From Alphaproteobacteria bacterium (GTDB lineage: Bacteria > Myxococcota_A > UBA796 > GCA-2862545): a DNA stretch of 64,000 bases. The notes beneath the pieces are model-generated. The model did not search any database. It saw only the letters and a list, made by a program, of their open reading frames with translations, and was not told the origin of the DNA. Shown here piece after piece: positions 1-14,575 of the stretch. A program made the translations under genes and the position numbers. Position 1 is the first letter of the stretch. Each line of letters starts with the position of its first letter. The stretch lies in contig JACKET010000001.1 in NCBI GenBank assembly GCA_020632875.1, positions 558,001 to 622,000 of the forward strand, written 5' to 3'.

Positions 1-1002
1 CGGCGCACGACGGCCAGCTGGGAGCGCCTCGGGCGCCCCGGGGTCGCAGCCACGCCCGATGGGTGGGCGGTCGGCGTGACCTCGGTGTCCGACACCATCT
101 CGACGTCCCAGGGCGTGCTCGCCAGCCGGGTCGTCGTGCTCGGGGCACCGCCGTCGAACGTCCACACCTACCAGGGCATCGCGGTCATCGGGAGCCGCAC
201 GCCCGGCGAGTGGATCGACGCGGTCGCGGTGGGCAGCACGGTGTACGCGGCGACGACGAGCTTCCTCAACGACCGCACCTTCTTCGACCTCGGCCGGCTC
301 GACTTCAGCGCGTCCCTGCCCACCGTCACCGCCGACAGCGACAACGTGCTGGGCCTCGTCGACCCCGTGCGCCAGGTCGAGGTGCAGCAGGGTGGCGGCG
401 GTACGATCTGGACGACGGCGTGCTTCGGCACCACCGCCGCTGCGCGGTACTGGGACAGCCCGCTCCCCGAAGACTCCGAGCTGTTCACGTTCCCCGCGAA
501 CGGCACGGCCTGCACGTCCGACCTGGCGGCCGGGCAGCGCATCGAGGTCTGCGACGCGACGGGCTGCGAGGCGCAGACGATCGACACGGCGGGCACCGTG
601 GCGGCGGCCACGAGCCGCTGGCCGGCGCTCGACGTGACCACGGCGCAGGAGCGCGACGGCTGGTGGGCCTTCACCCTCGCATCCGACGGGGTGCTGCTCG
701 ACGACGGCACCACGACGTACGATCTGCTCGCCGGCGAGCCCATCGTCGGGGTCGACGCCGTGCCCCTCGGCGGCTCCGAGGTGGCCGTCGTGGCCGCGTT
801 CGGGGGCGGCGACCCACACGTGTCGCTGCTCTACGGCGTCCCCGGCTCGCTCGTCGAGGTCCGCATGCCCGACGACGCCGGCGGGCGCGTGCCGAAGTAC
901 GTCGGCATCGACTACGAGGGCGGTCTGATCGGGGTGTTCGCGACCTTCGACAGCACCACGCCGCTCGACGACGTGCTCGCCTGGGCCTGGCTGTCGTACT
1001 GA
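1..1002 (+). CDS. Hypothetical protein, 5' end outside the window
   Basis: The reading frame is open from the first base of the window to a TGA at 1000-1002, so at least 333 residues are present and the N-terminus is missing. An internal GTG at 76 could be read as a start, but coding-like sequence continues upstream of it, so I treat the gene as partial. The product is rich in Val, Asp, Thr and Gly with regular hydrophobic/polar alternation, as in secreted beta-rich (propeller-like) proteins. It contains several Cys residues and no transmembrane segment. I recognise no family. It is followed 49 bases later by the acyl-CoA-binding protein gene on the same strand. Confidence 0.6.
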   Translation, partial: RRTTASWERLGRPGVAATPDGWAVGVTSVSDTISTSQGVLASRVVVLGAPPSNVHTYQGIAVIGSRTPGEWIDAVAVGSTVYAATTSFLNDRTFFDLGRLDFSASLPTVTADSDNVLGLVDPVRQVEVQQGGGGTIWTTACFGTTAAARYWDSPLPEDSELFTFPANGTACTSDLAAGQRIEVCDATGCEAQTIDTAGTVAAATSRWPALDVTTAQERDGWWAFTLASDGVLLDDGTTTYDLLAGEPIVGVDAVPLGGSEVAVVAAFGGGDPHVSLLYGVPGSLVEVRMPDDAGGRVPKYVGIDYEGGLIGVFATFDSTTPLDDVLAWAWLSY

Positions 1003-1051
1003 CCGCTCCCTTGATCTACGATGCCCCTCCCGAGAACCGAGAGGAGGCGAC

Positions 1052-1306
1052 ATGGGCGCATTCGAAGACGCTGCGGCACGCGTGAAGAACCTGAAGAAGA
1101 GCCCGAGCAACGACGAGCTGCTCAAGCTCTACGCGCTCTACAAGCAGGGCTCCGCGGGTGACGTCACCGGCAGCCGCCCCGGCGCGTTCAACTTCAAGGA
1201 GCGCGCGAAGTACGACGCCTGGGCTGGCGTGAAGGGCACCGCGAAAGACGACGCCCAGGCGAAGTACGTGGCGCTCGTCGACGATCTGGTCTCCCGCCTC
1301 GGCTGA
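1052..1306 (+). CDS. Acyl-CoA-binding protein (ACBP family)
   Basis: This 84-residue protein matches the whole length of the ACBP family, small four-helix cytosolic proteins that bind long-chain acyl-CoA esters. Visible family signatures are the LYALYKQ segment near residue 46, the following G-D, the AKYDAW segment near residue 68 and a late Tyr in AKYVALV, which correspond to the Tyr/Lys ligands for the CoA phosphate and adenine. The start is supported by a GAGGAGG Shine-Dalgarno just upstream of the ATG. ACBPs are common in eukaryotes but sporadic in bacteria. Its place about 2 kb from a PUFA synthase locus suggests, by inference only, a role in buffering acyl-CoA. Confidence 0.9.
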   Translation: MGAFEDAAARVKNLKKSPSNDELLKLYALYKQGSAGDVTGSRPGAFNFKERAKYDAWAGVKGTAKDDAQAKYVALVDDLVSRLG

Positions 1307-1312
1307 CCGCCT

Positions 1313-2287
1313 TCAGGGGCCCGACCGCAAGACCTCGTCCGAGCGGTAGAGCCCCTGGTCTCCGCCGAGCCACAGGTGCCCGTCGGCGGCGACGTCCATC
1401 GCGTACAGGACGCCCGTCGCGCCCGCCGGCGTGAGCTCCGCGAGGCCGAACGTGCCGACGGGGCCCGTCGTCCAGACGGTCGACTGCCCCGGCCGGCGGA
1501 ACAGCTGCCCGCCGCCGTTGCCGGGGAAGTCGCCGAAGTCGCGCGGCCGTCCCCAGCCCGGCGCGACGCTGTCGCTCGCGGGATTCGTGCTCCACACGTC
1601 GGCGTTCGCGGTGCCGCTCACGACCGTCTCGGTCGGGGAGCCGGGCAGCGAGAACGACACCCCGACCGTCAGCAGCCCGCCGGACCCGAGCGACAGCCCG
1701 TCCGCGCCGTAGATTCCGTCCCACAGCGGTAGATCCTGGTAGGTGCGGAACTCCGGCACCTGCTCGACCCAGGTCAGGAACTCGGGGTTCGTGTAGTTGG
1801 CGGCCCACACTCCGCCTTCGACGCCGTTCTCGGACGACTGGGACACGGCGAGTGTGTCGTCGGTCCACGCGCACTGGCGGAGCGGGTGCGCGGCGAGGCC
1901 CACCTGCATGGCGTCGCGCACGATCGAGCCATCGTCGCGCAGGATGTACGCGATGCCCGCATTGGCGCCGACGAGCAGGCGGTCCCCGCCGGGCTCGAGC
2001 GCCACGCAGGTCGGCAGCCGCGCGTCGAGCTCGAAGATGAGCGTCCAACCCGCCCCGGTGTCGACCCACACCTCGCCGTCGCCGAGGGACTTCTGGATCA
2101 CCGCGGCCGAGCGCCCGTCCACGTCGAGGTCGAGGTCCAGCACGGTGCCGTTGCCCAGATCCGGCACGAGGGTGAACGTCAGCGTGCGTGGCTCGGCCTG
2201 GACGAGGGGCACGGGCGTGGGCGGGTCGGTGTCCACGGGCTCCGGCGCGGGGCACCCCACGAGCAGCACGATCGGCAGGACCCTCAC
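1313..2287 (-). CDS. Secreted lipoprotein, hypothetical, beta-propeller-like
   Basis: The chosen GTG start at 2287 has GGAGG at 2292-2296 and gives a short signal peptide ending in a lipobox (LLVGC at about residues 7-11). The frame is open further upstream, but those residues look non-coding. After the lipid Cys there is a Pro/Asp/Thr spacer typical of lipoproteins in this window. The 324-residue body has repeated beta-strand-like blocks with Gly-Asp turns, and a C-terminal GHLWLGGDQGLYR segment like a blade of a ligand-binding beta-propeller. I cannot assign a function. It converges with the ACBP gene with a 6-base gap. Confidence 0.7.
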   Translation of the reverse strand: MRVLPIVLLVGCPAPEPVDTDPPTPVPLVQAEPRTLTFTLVPDLGNGTVLDLDLDVDGRSAAVIQKSLGDGEVWVDTGAGWTLIFELDARLPTCVALEPGGDRLLVGANAGIAYILRDDGSIVRDAMQVGLAAHPLRQCAWTDDTLAVSQSSENGVEGGVWAANYTNPEFLTWVEQVPEFRTYQDLPLWDGIYGADGLSLGSGGLLTVGVSFSLPGSPTETVVSGTANADVWSTNPASDSVAPGWGRPRDFGDFPGNGGGQLFRRPGQSTVWTTGPVGTFGLAELTPAGATGVLYAMDVAADGHLWLGGDQGLYRSDEVLRSGP

Positions 2288-2418
2288 GCAGCCTCCATGC
2301 CGGGAGCGTACACGCGGTCCGACAGCGCGTCCGCGGCGTTCGCGAGAGTGGAGCACGCCCGCCGGTCTCGCGGTGCAGCCCGGCGTTGCGCCGACGACGC
2401 CACCGCTCCACATGTAGA

Positions 2419-2434
2419 TACGTGACGTCACGTA
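2419..2434. promoter_or_regulatory. 16-bp perfect palindrome, candidate operator
   Basis: TACGTGACGTCACGTA is its own reverse complement. It lies 17 bases upstream of the small membrane protein ATG and about 190 bases upstream of the TetR-family gene. TetR dimers bind palindromes of about this size, so autoregulation of this two-gene unit is plausible. This is an inference, as no second copy was noticed. Confidence 0.5.
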
Positions 2435-2450
2435 ACTCAATGGAGTCGCC

Positions 2451-2606
2451 ATGGACATGGACCTGTTCGTCGATCTGGTCGCCTGGGTGAGCATGCCGGG
2501 CATCTTCTGCGTCGGGGTGGGGCCCGGGCTCCTGGGCATCGCGATGGTCGCGATGCTGGTGGTCGGCGTGCTCGAGGGCGTCCCACACGGCTCGGCAGAG
2601 CGGTGA
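2451..2606 (+). CDS. Small single-span membrane protein (51 aa)
   Basis: An ATG at 2451, preceded by TGGAG at 2441-2445, opens a 51-residue frame ending in TGA at 2604-2606. The product starts MDMDLFVDLV. It then has an uninterrupted hydrophobic Gly/Val/Leu/Met stretch of about 25 residues and ends with a short polar tail. One transmembrane helix is therefore likely. I recognise no family. The gene ends 19 bases before the TetR regulator on the same strand and begins just after a 16-bp palindrome, so the two could be co-transcribed and repressor-controlled. Confidence 0.55.
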   Translation: MDMDLFVDLVAWVSMPGIFCVGVGPGLLGIAMVAMLVVGVLEGVPHGSAER

Positions 2607-2625
2607 CCGCGCGCTAAGTGCCGGA

Positions 2626-3219
2626 ATGGCCCGTCCCCGCGACCCCGAAGTCGACACCCGCATCGTGCAGGCCGCGCGCGAGCTGCTCGCCGAGGGCGGG
2701 CACTACGCCGTGACCGTGACGGCAGCGGCCGAGCGTGCCGGGGTCTCGCGCCCCACGGTCTATCGACGGTACCGCGACACCCGCGACCTGCTCATGGCTG
2801 TGCTGTTCGAGGACCTCGAGGCCGGCTGGGCCGAGATCCGCGCGAACCCCCCCGCGACGACCGACCCGCTCGAGCACATGGCGCGGGTCGCACGGCACTT
2901 CTTCGACTACTACGCGCGCAACCCGGTCGCCTCGCGCGCGATGCTCCAGTCCGCGCTGTTCGCCGAGGCGCCGTGGGACGAGGCGTTCGCGGCCCAGGGC
3001 ATGGGCTTCGTCGCCTGGATGGCCCAGCAGCTCGAGGGGTGCCGCGGTCCGGGAGGGCTCGCGCCCCACGCCGACACGGGCCTGCTCGCCCAGGCGTGGT
3101 TCGGGATCTACCTCACCCTCGCGATGGCCGGGGTGAATGGCGCCCGGATGCCGCCCGACGTGCAGGAGATGCTGCTCCGCGCGGTGCTCGGCCAGCACCT
3201 GCGCGGGTGTCTCGCCTGA
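2626..3219 (+). CDS. TetR/AcrR-family transcriptional regulator
   Basis: The 197-residue product has the N-terminal TetR helix-turn-helix: an AARELLAEGG helix, then TVTAAAERAGVSRPTVYRRY across residues of about 28-48. A variable all-helical ligand domain follows. The length is typical for the family, which usually acts as dimeric repressors released by a small hydrophobic effector. The gene converges on pfaC so tightly that the two stop codons form TGATCA (3217-3222). A palindrome at 2419-2434 upstream of the preceding small gene is a candidate binding site. By position it could respond to fatty-acid or acyl-CoA ligands, but nothing in the sequence proves that. Confidence 0.9.
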   Translation: MARPRDPEVDTRIVQAARELLAEGGHYAVTVTAAAERAGVSRPTVYRRYRDTRDLLMAVLFEDLEAGWAEIRANPPATTDPLEHMARVARHFFDYYARNPVASRAMLQSALFAEAPWDEAFAAQGMGFVAWMAQQLEGCRGPGGLAPHADTGLLAQAWFGIYLTLAMAGVNGARMPPDVQEMLLRAVLGQHLRGCLA

Positions 3220-9684
<6,465 letters not shown>

Positions 9685-9694
9685 AGAACCTCCA

Positions 9695-9718
9695 AGAGGC
9701 CCGATCTATCGGGCCTCT
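9695..9718. promoter_or_regulatory. Perfect 11-bp inverted repeat directly before the pfaC ribosome binding site
   Basis: The arms AGAGGCCCGAT (9695-9705) and ATCGGGCCTCT (9708-9718) are separated by CT. On the minus strand the hairpin ends one base before the GGAGG of pfaC (9689-9693). No T-run follows, so it is not a classical intrinsic terminator. It could still end or attenuate readthrough from the upstream lipoprotein gene, act as a protein-binding operator, or modulate access to the pfaC start. Confidence 0.6.
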
Positions 9719-9730
9719 CCAGAGGGGACC

Positions 9731-9748
9731 ACTGGCCCGCCGGCCAGT
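9731..9748. promoter_or_regulatory. Inverted repeat shared with the pfaD upstream region
   Basis: ACTGGCCCGCCGGCCAGT has 7-base arms around CGCC. It lies about 50 bases upstream of the pfaC start and 10 bases after the stop of the preceding lipoprotein gene. A very similar element occurs upstream of pfaD at 23638-23655, with 15 of 18 positions identical. A shared operator is a reasonable hypothesis. Confidence 0.45.
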
Positions 9749-9758
9749 TCGCGCGCGG

Positions 9759-10886
9759 CTACTGCGCGCGGGTCGCGAACGTGAGCTCGTTCACCACGAA
9801 GTTGGTGTTGGACGCCGTGCCCGGACCGGTGTGGCCGAGCGACGGGACCAGCAGAGGGTCGAGGCAGGAGTCGAGGCGCAACCCCGTGATCCCGGTGAGG
9901 CTCGTGTCGCCGCGCACCACGTAGGTGGCGAGGTTGCTGTTGTCGCTGTCGACCATCACCACGCGGTTGCCGGCGATCGCGGGGTTCTGCGCGGCGTTGG
10001 TGGAGGTGACGTCGAAGATCGCGAGCGGCGTCCAGATCGCGGCCGCGCCGATGTCGCCGCCGGTCTGCAGGCCGTCGGCGAATTGCGTGCGATCCGCGTC
10101 GGTGACCGAGAGCTCGAAGCAGCCGAGCATGTGGCCGGGGAGCGAGGTGTACGTGTGCTGGATCTGCACGGTGACCTCGGTGCCGGTGCCGTAGGCGGGC
10201 GTGTCGGCGACGGTCTCGAACACGGCGGTCTGCACGCCGAACAGGCTCGCGATGGCCCAGCCGTTCGTTCCGGACAGGTTGCCGTCGATCATCTCCGAAG
10301 CGGTCCAGCTGCCCGAGATGCTCTGGGAGAACGTGGCGGTCGCGTTCTGCAGCGGCGCCAGGGTCGGCGGGGTGGTGTCCTCCGTGTCGAAGTACACCCC
10401 GAACGCCGCGCAGGCCGACAGGTTGCCGACGATGTCGACGTCGAACGGCACGGGCCCGGCACCCGCATCCACGCTGGGGTCGGGGCACGCGGCGCCGTTG
10501 CAGGTCTCTGCGACCGGCATGAAGTTCGGTGCGCTCGTGTAGGAGATGCCGACAGGGCCGCTCCCCGTCGTGCGCTCGAGCGAGACCGAGACGCTCCGCT
10601 GCGGACCGGTGGCGCAGATCGGGTCGCCACAGTCGGTGCAGACGGCGCCGAGCTCGACGAAGTCGCCGCTGTTCACGGTGCGCTCGAGGTTCTGCAGCGT
10701 CGCGGTCTCGCCGGTCGCCGGGTCGACGAGCACGCCGAACTCGGCGCCAGACGCCAGGAAGTTTTGGATCGCGGCGTCCGTGGCGAGCGAGGAGCTGCCC
10801 TGGGTCTGGACCGGCAGGTCGGGGTGGACGGTGGCCTCTTCGGCGGTGCAGCCGACGAGCGCGGCGAGGGCGAGGGTGAGACGCAT
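9759..10886 (-). CDS. Secreted lipoprotein, hypothetical
   Basis: The 375-residue product starts with a signal peptide and lipobox (LAALVGC near residue 13). The mature part is rich in Thr, Ala, Gly and Asp with Cys pairs (CTDCGDPIC near residue 95) and beta-strand character. It looks like an extracellular domain protein whose C-terminal half, with conserved Asn and Asp turns, could be a jelly-roll, but I cannot name a family. The ATG is preceded by GGAGG embedded in a 14-bp palindrome. It lies between pfaC and the SPFH gene on the same strand, with two hairpins in the 74-base gap before pfaC, so co-transcription with pfaC is possible but uncertain. Confidence 0.75.
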   Translation of the reverse strand: MRLTLALAALVGCTAEEATVHPDLPVQTQGSSSLATDAAIQNFLASGAEFGVLVDPATGETATLQNLERTVNSGDFVELGAVCTDCGDPICATGPQRSVSVSLERTTGSGPVGISYTSAPNFMPVAETCNGAACPDPSVDAGAGPVPFDVDIVGNLSACAAFGVYFDTEDTTPPTLAPLQNATATFSQSISGSWTASEMIDGNLSGTNGWAIASLFGVQTAVFETVADTPAYGTGTEVTVQIQHTYTSLPGHMLGCFELSVTDADRTQFADGLQTGGDIGAAAIWTPLAIFDVTSTNAAQNPAIAGNRVVMVDSDNSNLATYVVRGDTSLTGITGLRLDSCLDPLLVPSLGHTGPGTASNTNFVVNELTFATRAQ

Positions 10887-10888
10887 GG

Positions 10889-10902
10889 GACCTCCGGAGG
10901 TC
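10889..10902. promoter_or_regulatory. 14-bp palindrome containing the ribosome binding site
   Basis: GACCTCCGGAGGTC is a perfect palindrome that includes the GGAGG of the lipoprotein gene starting at 10886. In RNA it could fold on itself or dimerise and hide the site. It may equally be chance in GC-rich DNA. Confidence 0.35.
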
Positions 10903-10970
10903 GGGTCGGGGTGCGGGAGGGTATCCAGATTCTGCGAAGGGCGGCCAGCGACCGTGGGATCGGCGTGAGA

Positions 10971-11963
10971 TCAGGCCTGCTTGACGCGCTCGACGAGCCC
11001 GAACAGGTTCCCGATGTCGGCGGGCAGGAAGAGCTTCGTGGCCTGCCCGTTGGCGAGCTGGCCGCTGATCTCGCTCGCCTTCAGCACGCGGAGCACCTCG
11101 AGGAGCTGCGTCGACTCGACCGAGCCGTCGGCGAACACGGTCTTGAGCATCTCGAAGCCCTTCGCCTCGGCCTCGCGCTGCTTCACGAGCGCCGTGGCCT
11201 CGGCCTCGGCGCGGAGGATGGCGGCCTGGCTCTCGGCTTCGGCCTGGAGGACCGTCGAGGTCTTGCGGGCCTCGGCTTCGAGGACGGTGGACTCGTTGAG
11301 GCCCTCGGCGCGGAGGATCTGGGCGCGCTTCTCGCCTTCGGCCTCGGTGACGGCGGTGCGGCGGCGGGTCTCGGTCGCGCGCTGCTCGGCGAGGATCTTG
11401 CCGAACTCCGCGAGGTCGATGTCCTTCAGCTCGACGCGGTCGACCTTGATGCCCCACGGGTCGGTCGCTTCGTCGAGGCTCGTGCGCAGGGCGTGGTTGA
11501 TCTGGTCGCGGCTCGTGAGCAGCTCGTCGAGCTCGTACTTGCCGCACTCGTCGCGCAGCGCCGACTGGACGAGCTTCTGGAGCGCCGCCACGTAGTCCTC
11601 GACCTGGTAGACGGCTTTGTGCGGGTCGACGACCTTGTAGTACACGACCGCGTCGATGAAGACGGTCGCGTTGTCGCGCGTGATGATCGACTCCTTCGGG
11701 TAGTCGTCGACCTGCATCCGGGTGCTGATCGTGTCGACGTTGCGCTGGGCCACGAGCCGCGGGCCGGCCTCGGTCTGGATGACCTTGCTGATGGTGAACT
11801 TGCCGACCATGTCGCCGTAGCCCCACATCGTGAACAGCCACGACACGCCGGGCTCCGCGACGCGCTGGAACTTCCCGCGGCGCTCGACGATCTTCGTCTC
11901 GCCCTGCCGGACGAGACAGAACTGCAGCAGCCCCATCGTGAACAGCTCGAACAACTTCAGCAC
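10971..11963 (-). CDS. SPFH/band 7 membrane protein (stomatin/prohibitin family)
   Basis: The product (330 residues from the GTG at 11963, which has GGAGG at 11969-11973) has a short hydrophobic N-terminus and a band 7 domain. That domain contains family hallmarks such as VAQRNVDTISTRMQVDD, DNATVFIDAVVYYKVVDPHKAVYQV and later VELKDIDL. A long Ala/Glu/Arg coiled coil follows (about residues 190-270), then a C-terminal segment ending at a Phe/Leu-rich motif. Members assemble into rings or membrane microdomains and scaffold proteases or lipid-linked processes. There is no neighbouring NfeD gene. An earlier in-frame GTG at 12002 would add 13 residues but has a poorer ribosome site. Confidence 0.88.
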   Translation of the reverse strand: MLKLFELFTMGLLQFCLVRQGETKIVERRGKFQRVAEPGVSWLFTMWGYGDMVGKFTISKVIQTEAGPRLVAQRNVDTISTRMQVDDYPKESIITRDNATVFIDAVVYYKVVDPHKAVYQVEDYVAALQKLVQSALRDECGKYELDELLTSRDQINHALRTSLDEATDPWGIKVDRVELKDIDLAEFGKILAEQRATETRRRTAVTEAEGEKRAQILRAEGLNESTVLEAEARKTSTVLQAEAESQAAILRAEAEATALVKQREAEAKGFEMLKTVFADGSVESTQLLEVLRVLKASEISGQLANGQATKLFLPADIGNLFGLVERVKQA

Positions 11964-12034
11964 GCGCGCCTCCAGGAGAATCGGACGACGCAGATAGCGC
12001 ACAGACGCCGGACGAGCCCGTCAGAGGCCCTCAA

Positions 12035-12586
12035 TCACCGGACGGGCACGACGACGCTGTAGGCGACCGCCTCGTCCGCGCCGGGGTTCAGGTAGCCGTG
12101 GCGCTGGTCGCCGCGGAACACGACCACGTCGCCCGGGCCGAGCTCGAAGGTCTCGCCGGCCGCGGTGAGCCGCACCTGGCCGCGCTCGCACGTGAGGTAC
12201 TCGCGCGTGCCGGGCTTGTGGGGGACGCCGGACATCCGCGACCCCGGCGGGAACGCCAGCCGCTCGACCGTGATGCCCGGCAGGGCGTCGGGCACCAGCT
12301 CGCGGACGCGCACCGTGCCGCGGATCTGCTCGGCCAGGTCGGCGCTCCGGAACATCCGCACGTCCGCGATGGGCGGGCTGACGAGCTCGTCGATCGTCAC
12401 CCCGAGCGCGCGCGCGATCCGCACCAGGACGCCCATCGTGGGGTTCGCGCTGCCGCTCTCGAGCGTGGCGATGGTCGGCCGGGGCACGCCGGAGTGCTCG
12501 GCGAGCTGGCTCTGCGTCCACCCGCGCAGGTCGCGGAGCTGGCCGAGGGTGTTGGCGAGGTTCTGGCTGGCCTTGTCGTCGTTCAT
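12035..12586 (-). CDS. XRE-family regulator with C-terminal cupin domain
   Basis: The 183-residue protein has an N-terminal lambda-repressor-like helix-turn-helix (about residues 10-68, including GWTQSQLAEHSGVPRPTIATLE). Its C-terminal cupin barrel (about 95-180) shows the HKPGTREYLTCERGQVRL motif and a GDVVVFRGDQRHGYLNPG motif that fits a metal- or ligand-binding site. Such XRE-cupin proteins are usually repressors that sense a small metabolite. The gene follows a lipoprotein gene with a 9-base gap, so the two are probably one operon. Its position between pfaA and pfaC invites a test of whether it controls them. Confidence 0.9.
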   Translation of the reverse strand: MNDDKASQNLANTLGQLRDLRGWTQSQLAEHSGVPRPTIATLESGSANPTMGVLVRIARALGVTIDELVSPPIADVRMFRSADLAEQIRGTVRVRELVPDALPGITVERLAFPPGSRMSGVPHKPGTREYLTCERGQVRLTAAGETFELGPGDVVVFRGDQRHGYLNPGADEAVAYSVVVPVR

Positions 12587-12595
12587 GCCCGCATC

Positions 12596-13246
12596 CTACA
12601 GCCCGGCGTGCTGGCGCAGCTTCTCGGCGAACTGGTGGCCACACGCGTAGGCGGCCTTGTCGAAGGTCTCCTGCACGACCTCCGCGGGGAGGGCCTCCAG
12701 CCGCTGCTCGTCGCGGGAGCCCCAGCCGTAGGCGTCGATCCAGCGGGCCTCTCCGGCGTCGCCCGTGCACTTGAAGGTCGCGCGGTAGAACGGCGTGCCG
12801 TCGGGGAGCGTGCCGCGGGCGCGGATCTTGTACGTGAACACGGCGGGGAAGGGGTATCCGGTGACCTCGAGCCCCCAGTCCACGACGCGGAGGTCGATGC
12901 GCGCCTGGCCGGCGTCCGTCGCGGAGAATGGCGGGCCGCCGTCGAGCTGCTCGCGGATGCCGTAGACGAACGCGGCATTCATCTGGTCGGCGTCGATCTT
13001 CTCGGCGATGATCGCCGACAGTCGGCCCTCCCGCATCATCTGCGAGAGGTTGTAGGACTCCGCCATCACCCCCGCGATGCCCGGGTCTGCGGAGTAGATG
13101 CGCGCCAGGTCGACATCCGGCCCGGTGCGGGTCTCGGGCACCAGGCGGACCTCGCCGAGGTTCTCGACGGCGTGGCGGAAGCGCCCGTGGCACGCCGGGA
13201 GCAGCAGCGCGGAGACGGCGAGCGCGGTGGCGAGCGGGGTTCGCAC
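12596..13246 (-). CDS. Lipoprotein, hypothetical
   Basis: The 216-residue product begins with a Sec signal peptide ending in a lipobox (LLLPAC near residue 19). The rest looks soluble and periplasmic, with a long helical middle part and a C-terminal region carrying two Cys residues (FKCTGD and YACGH). I recognise no family. The start used is a GTG with a weak ribosome site. The stop lies 9 bases before the XRE-cupin regulator gene, suggesting co-transcription. The upstream side faces a divergent lipoprotein gene across about 100 bases. Confidence 0.7.
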   Translation of the reverse strand: MRTPLATALAVSALLLPACHGRFRHAVENLGEVRLVPETRTGPDVDLARIYSADPGIAGVMAESYNLSQMMREGRLSAIIAEKIDADQMNAAFVYGIREQLDGGPPFSATDAGQARIDLRVVDWGLEVTGYPFPAVFTYKIRARGTLPDGTPFYRATFKCTGDAGEARWIDAYGWGSRDEQRLEALPAEVVQETFDKAAYACGHQFAEKLRQHAGL

Positions 13247-13351
13247 GCCGCAGAGGTATCACGCTGACCGTCGTCCCCTGACATCCGGAGGCCGTTGACA
13301 CTGGATCGGGCCTGGGGCACCGTGCTCCGTGAGCCCGCACCAGGACGGCCT

Positions 13352-14560
13352 TTGCGTCTCTCCCTCCTCTTCGTCGGCCTCGTCGCCTGCAAGGCCTCCG
13401 AGCCCACACCGCCGGTCGACACCGACACCGACACGCCGGTCGCGGGCGAGGCGGGCCTCGAGGTCACGGGCTTCGCCATCCTCGGCGATCCGGGCCCCAC
13501 GTGGAGCGTCCTCCACAACGAGCTGCTCGGCTACGACATCGAGGGTACCTGGGGGAATTCGGAGGCCTGCGCGGACTGCGGTGCGGCCCTGCTCGTCGAG
13601 ATCGGCAGCACGCCGATGACCTGCGTCGACCTCGATTCCGCGGGTCCGGCGCCCGGTGCCGCCCTCCCGGCTTCGCTGTCGAGCACCGCCTTCGCGACGC
13701 CCGGCGAGCACCCCGTCCGCGTGTTGCTGGTCGAGGGCGTCACGTGCACGGCGCTCGACGCCGACGTGTCGCCGCTCGTGGGCGCTCTGCGCGCCGAGGT
13801 GGGCACCCTGACCGTCGCGCTCGACACGTCCATGGTCGTGGAGACGACCTCGGCGACGACCCGCGTCGACCCGCGCGGCGCGCTGGTGGCCAACCTGTTC
13901 CACGACATCGACGTGGCGGCGTCCACCGCGGACATCACGCTCACCGGCCCCGACGGGGACGTGCCGATCGACGTCACCCTCGACGGGCGCCTCGTCCGGG
14001 TCGAGCCGATCGACGCCCTCGAGGAGTTCCGCACGGCGTACACGCTGCGGATCGACGGTCTCGTCGCCGAGAACGGGGCTGTGATGCCGGGGCCCTGGTC
14101 CCAGGTCTTCACCACCCTCTACTTCGACGAGCAGTCGCTCTACCGGGTCTACTCCGTCGAGCACGGCTCCGACGTGGTCCTCACGCTCCAGGCCGACGAG
14201 ACCACGCGGCTCGAGGACGCCTTCCTGAACGACCCGATGAGCCTGTGGTACTTCGTCGCGACGCCGAACGACTCGTTCAGCGTGCGGAGCCAGTGGTACG
14301 GGGACGCCCAGGCGCTCTCGGTGAGCGGGTCGGGCAGCACGCCCACGATGGTGGCGACGAACAGCTCCAGCGGCTCCCAGCGGTGGCGCGTGACGCCGGG
14401 CACGGACTTCGTCCGGCTGTCCGTCGAGGCGTACACGGATGCCGTCGTGCTCCAGGCCTCGACGGTCTACCCGAACCCGCCGGTCACCATGGCCGCCATC
14501 GACGGCACGCAGGACGGGCAGCGCTGGCGGTTCGTGTACGCGGGCGACCGCACGCCCTGA
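13352..14560 (+). CDS. Secreted lipoprotein, hypothetical, Ig-like region
   Basis: The TTG at 13352 with AGGA 6 bases upstream gives a clean signal peptide and lipobox (FVGLVAC), followed by a PPVDTDTDTP spacer. An earlier TTG at 13295 would bury this signal. The 402-residue product has a possible Big/Ig-like module near residues 160-260 (ending in VFTTLYF), as seen in surface proteins. Its C-terminal part ends in a beta-rich domain with Trp and Ser repeats. The N-terminal domain has a CADCGAAL Cys pair. I cannot assign a function. It converges with the FG-GAP lipoprotein gene across 15 bases. Confidence 0.7.
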   Translation: MRLSLLFVGLVACKASEPTPPVDTDTDTPVAGEAGLEVTGFAILGDPGPTWSVLHNELLGYDIEGTWGNSEACADCGAALLVEIGSTPMTCVDLDSAGPAPGAALPASLSSTAFATPGEHPVRVLLVEGVTCTALDADVSPLVGALRAEVGTLTVALDTSMVVETTSATTRVDPRGALVANLFHDIDVAASTADITLTGPDGDVPIDVTLDGRLVRVEPIDALEEFRTAYTLRIDGLVAENGAVMPGPWSQVFTTLYFDEQSLYRVYSVEHGSDVVLTLQADETTRLEDAFLNDPMSLWYFVATPNDSFSVRSQWYGDAQALSVSGSGSTPTMVATNSSSGSQRWRVTPGTDFVRLSVEAYTDAVVLQASTVYPNPPVTMAAIDGTQDGQRWRFVYAGDRTP

Positions 14561-14575
14561 CACCCTCCGCCGGTC

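Noticed and set aside
9695..9718. Hairpin before pfaC as an intrinsic terminator
   Set aside because: No T-run follows on the minus strand and pfaC translation begins right behind it, so I list it as regulatory instead.
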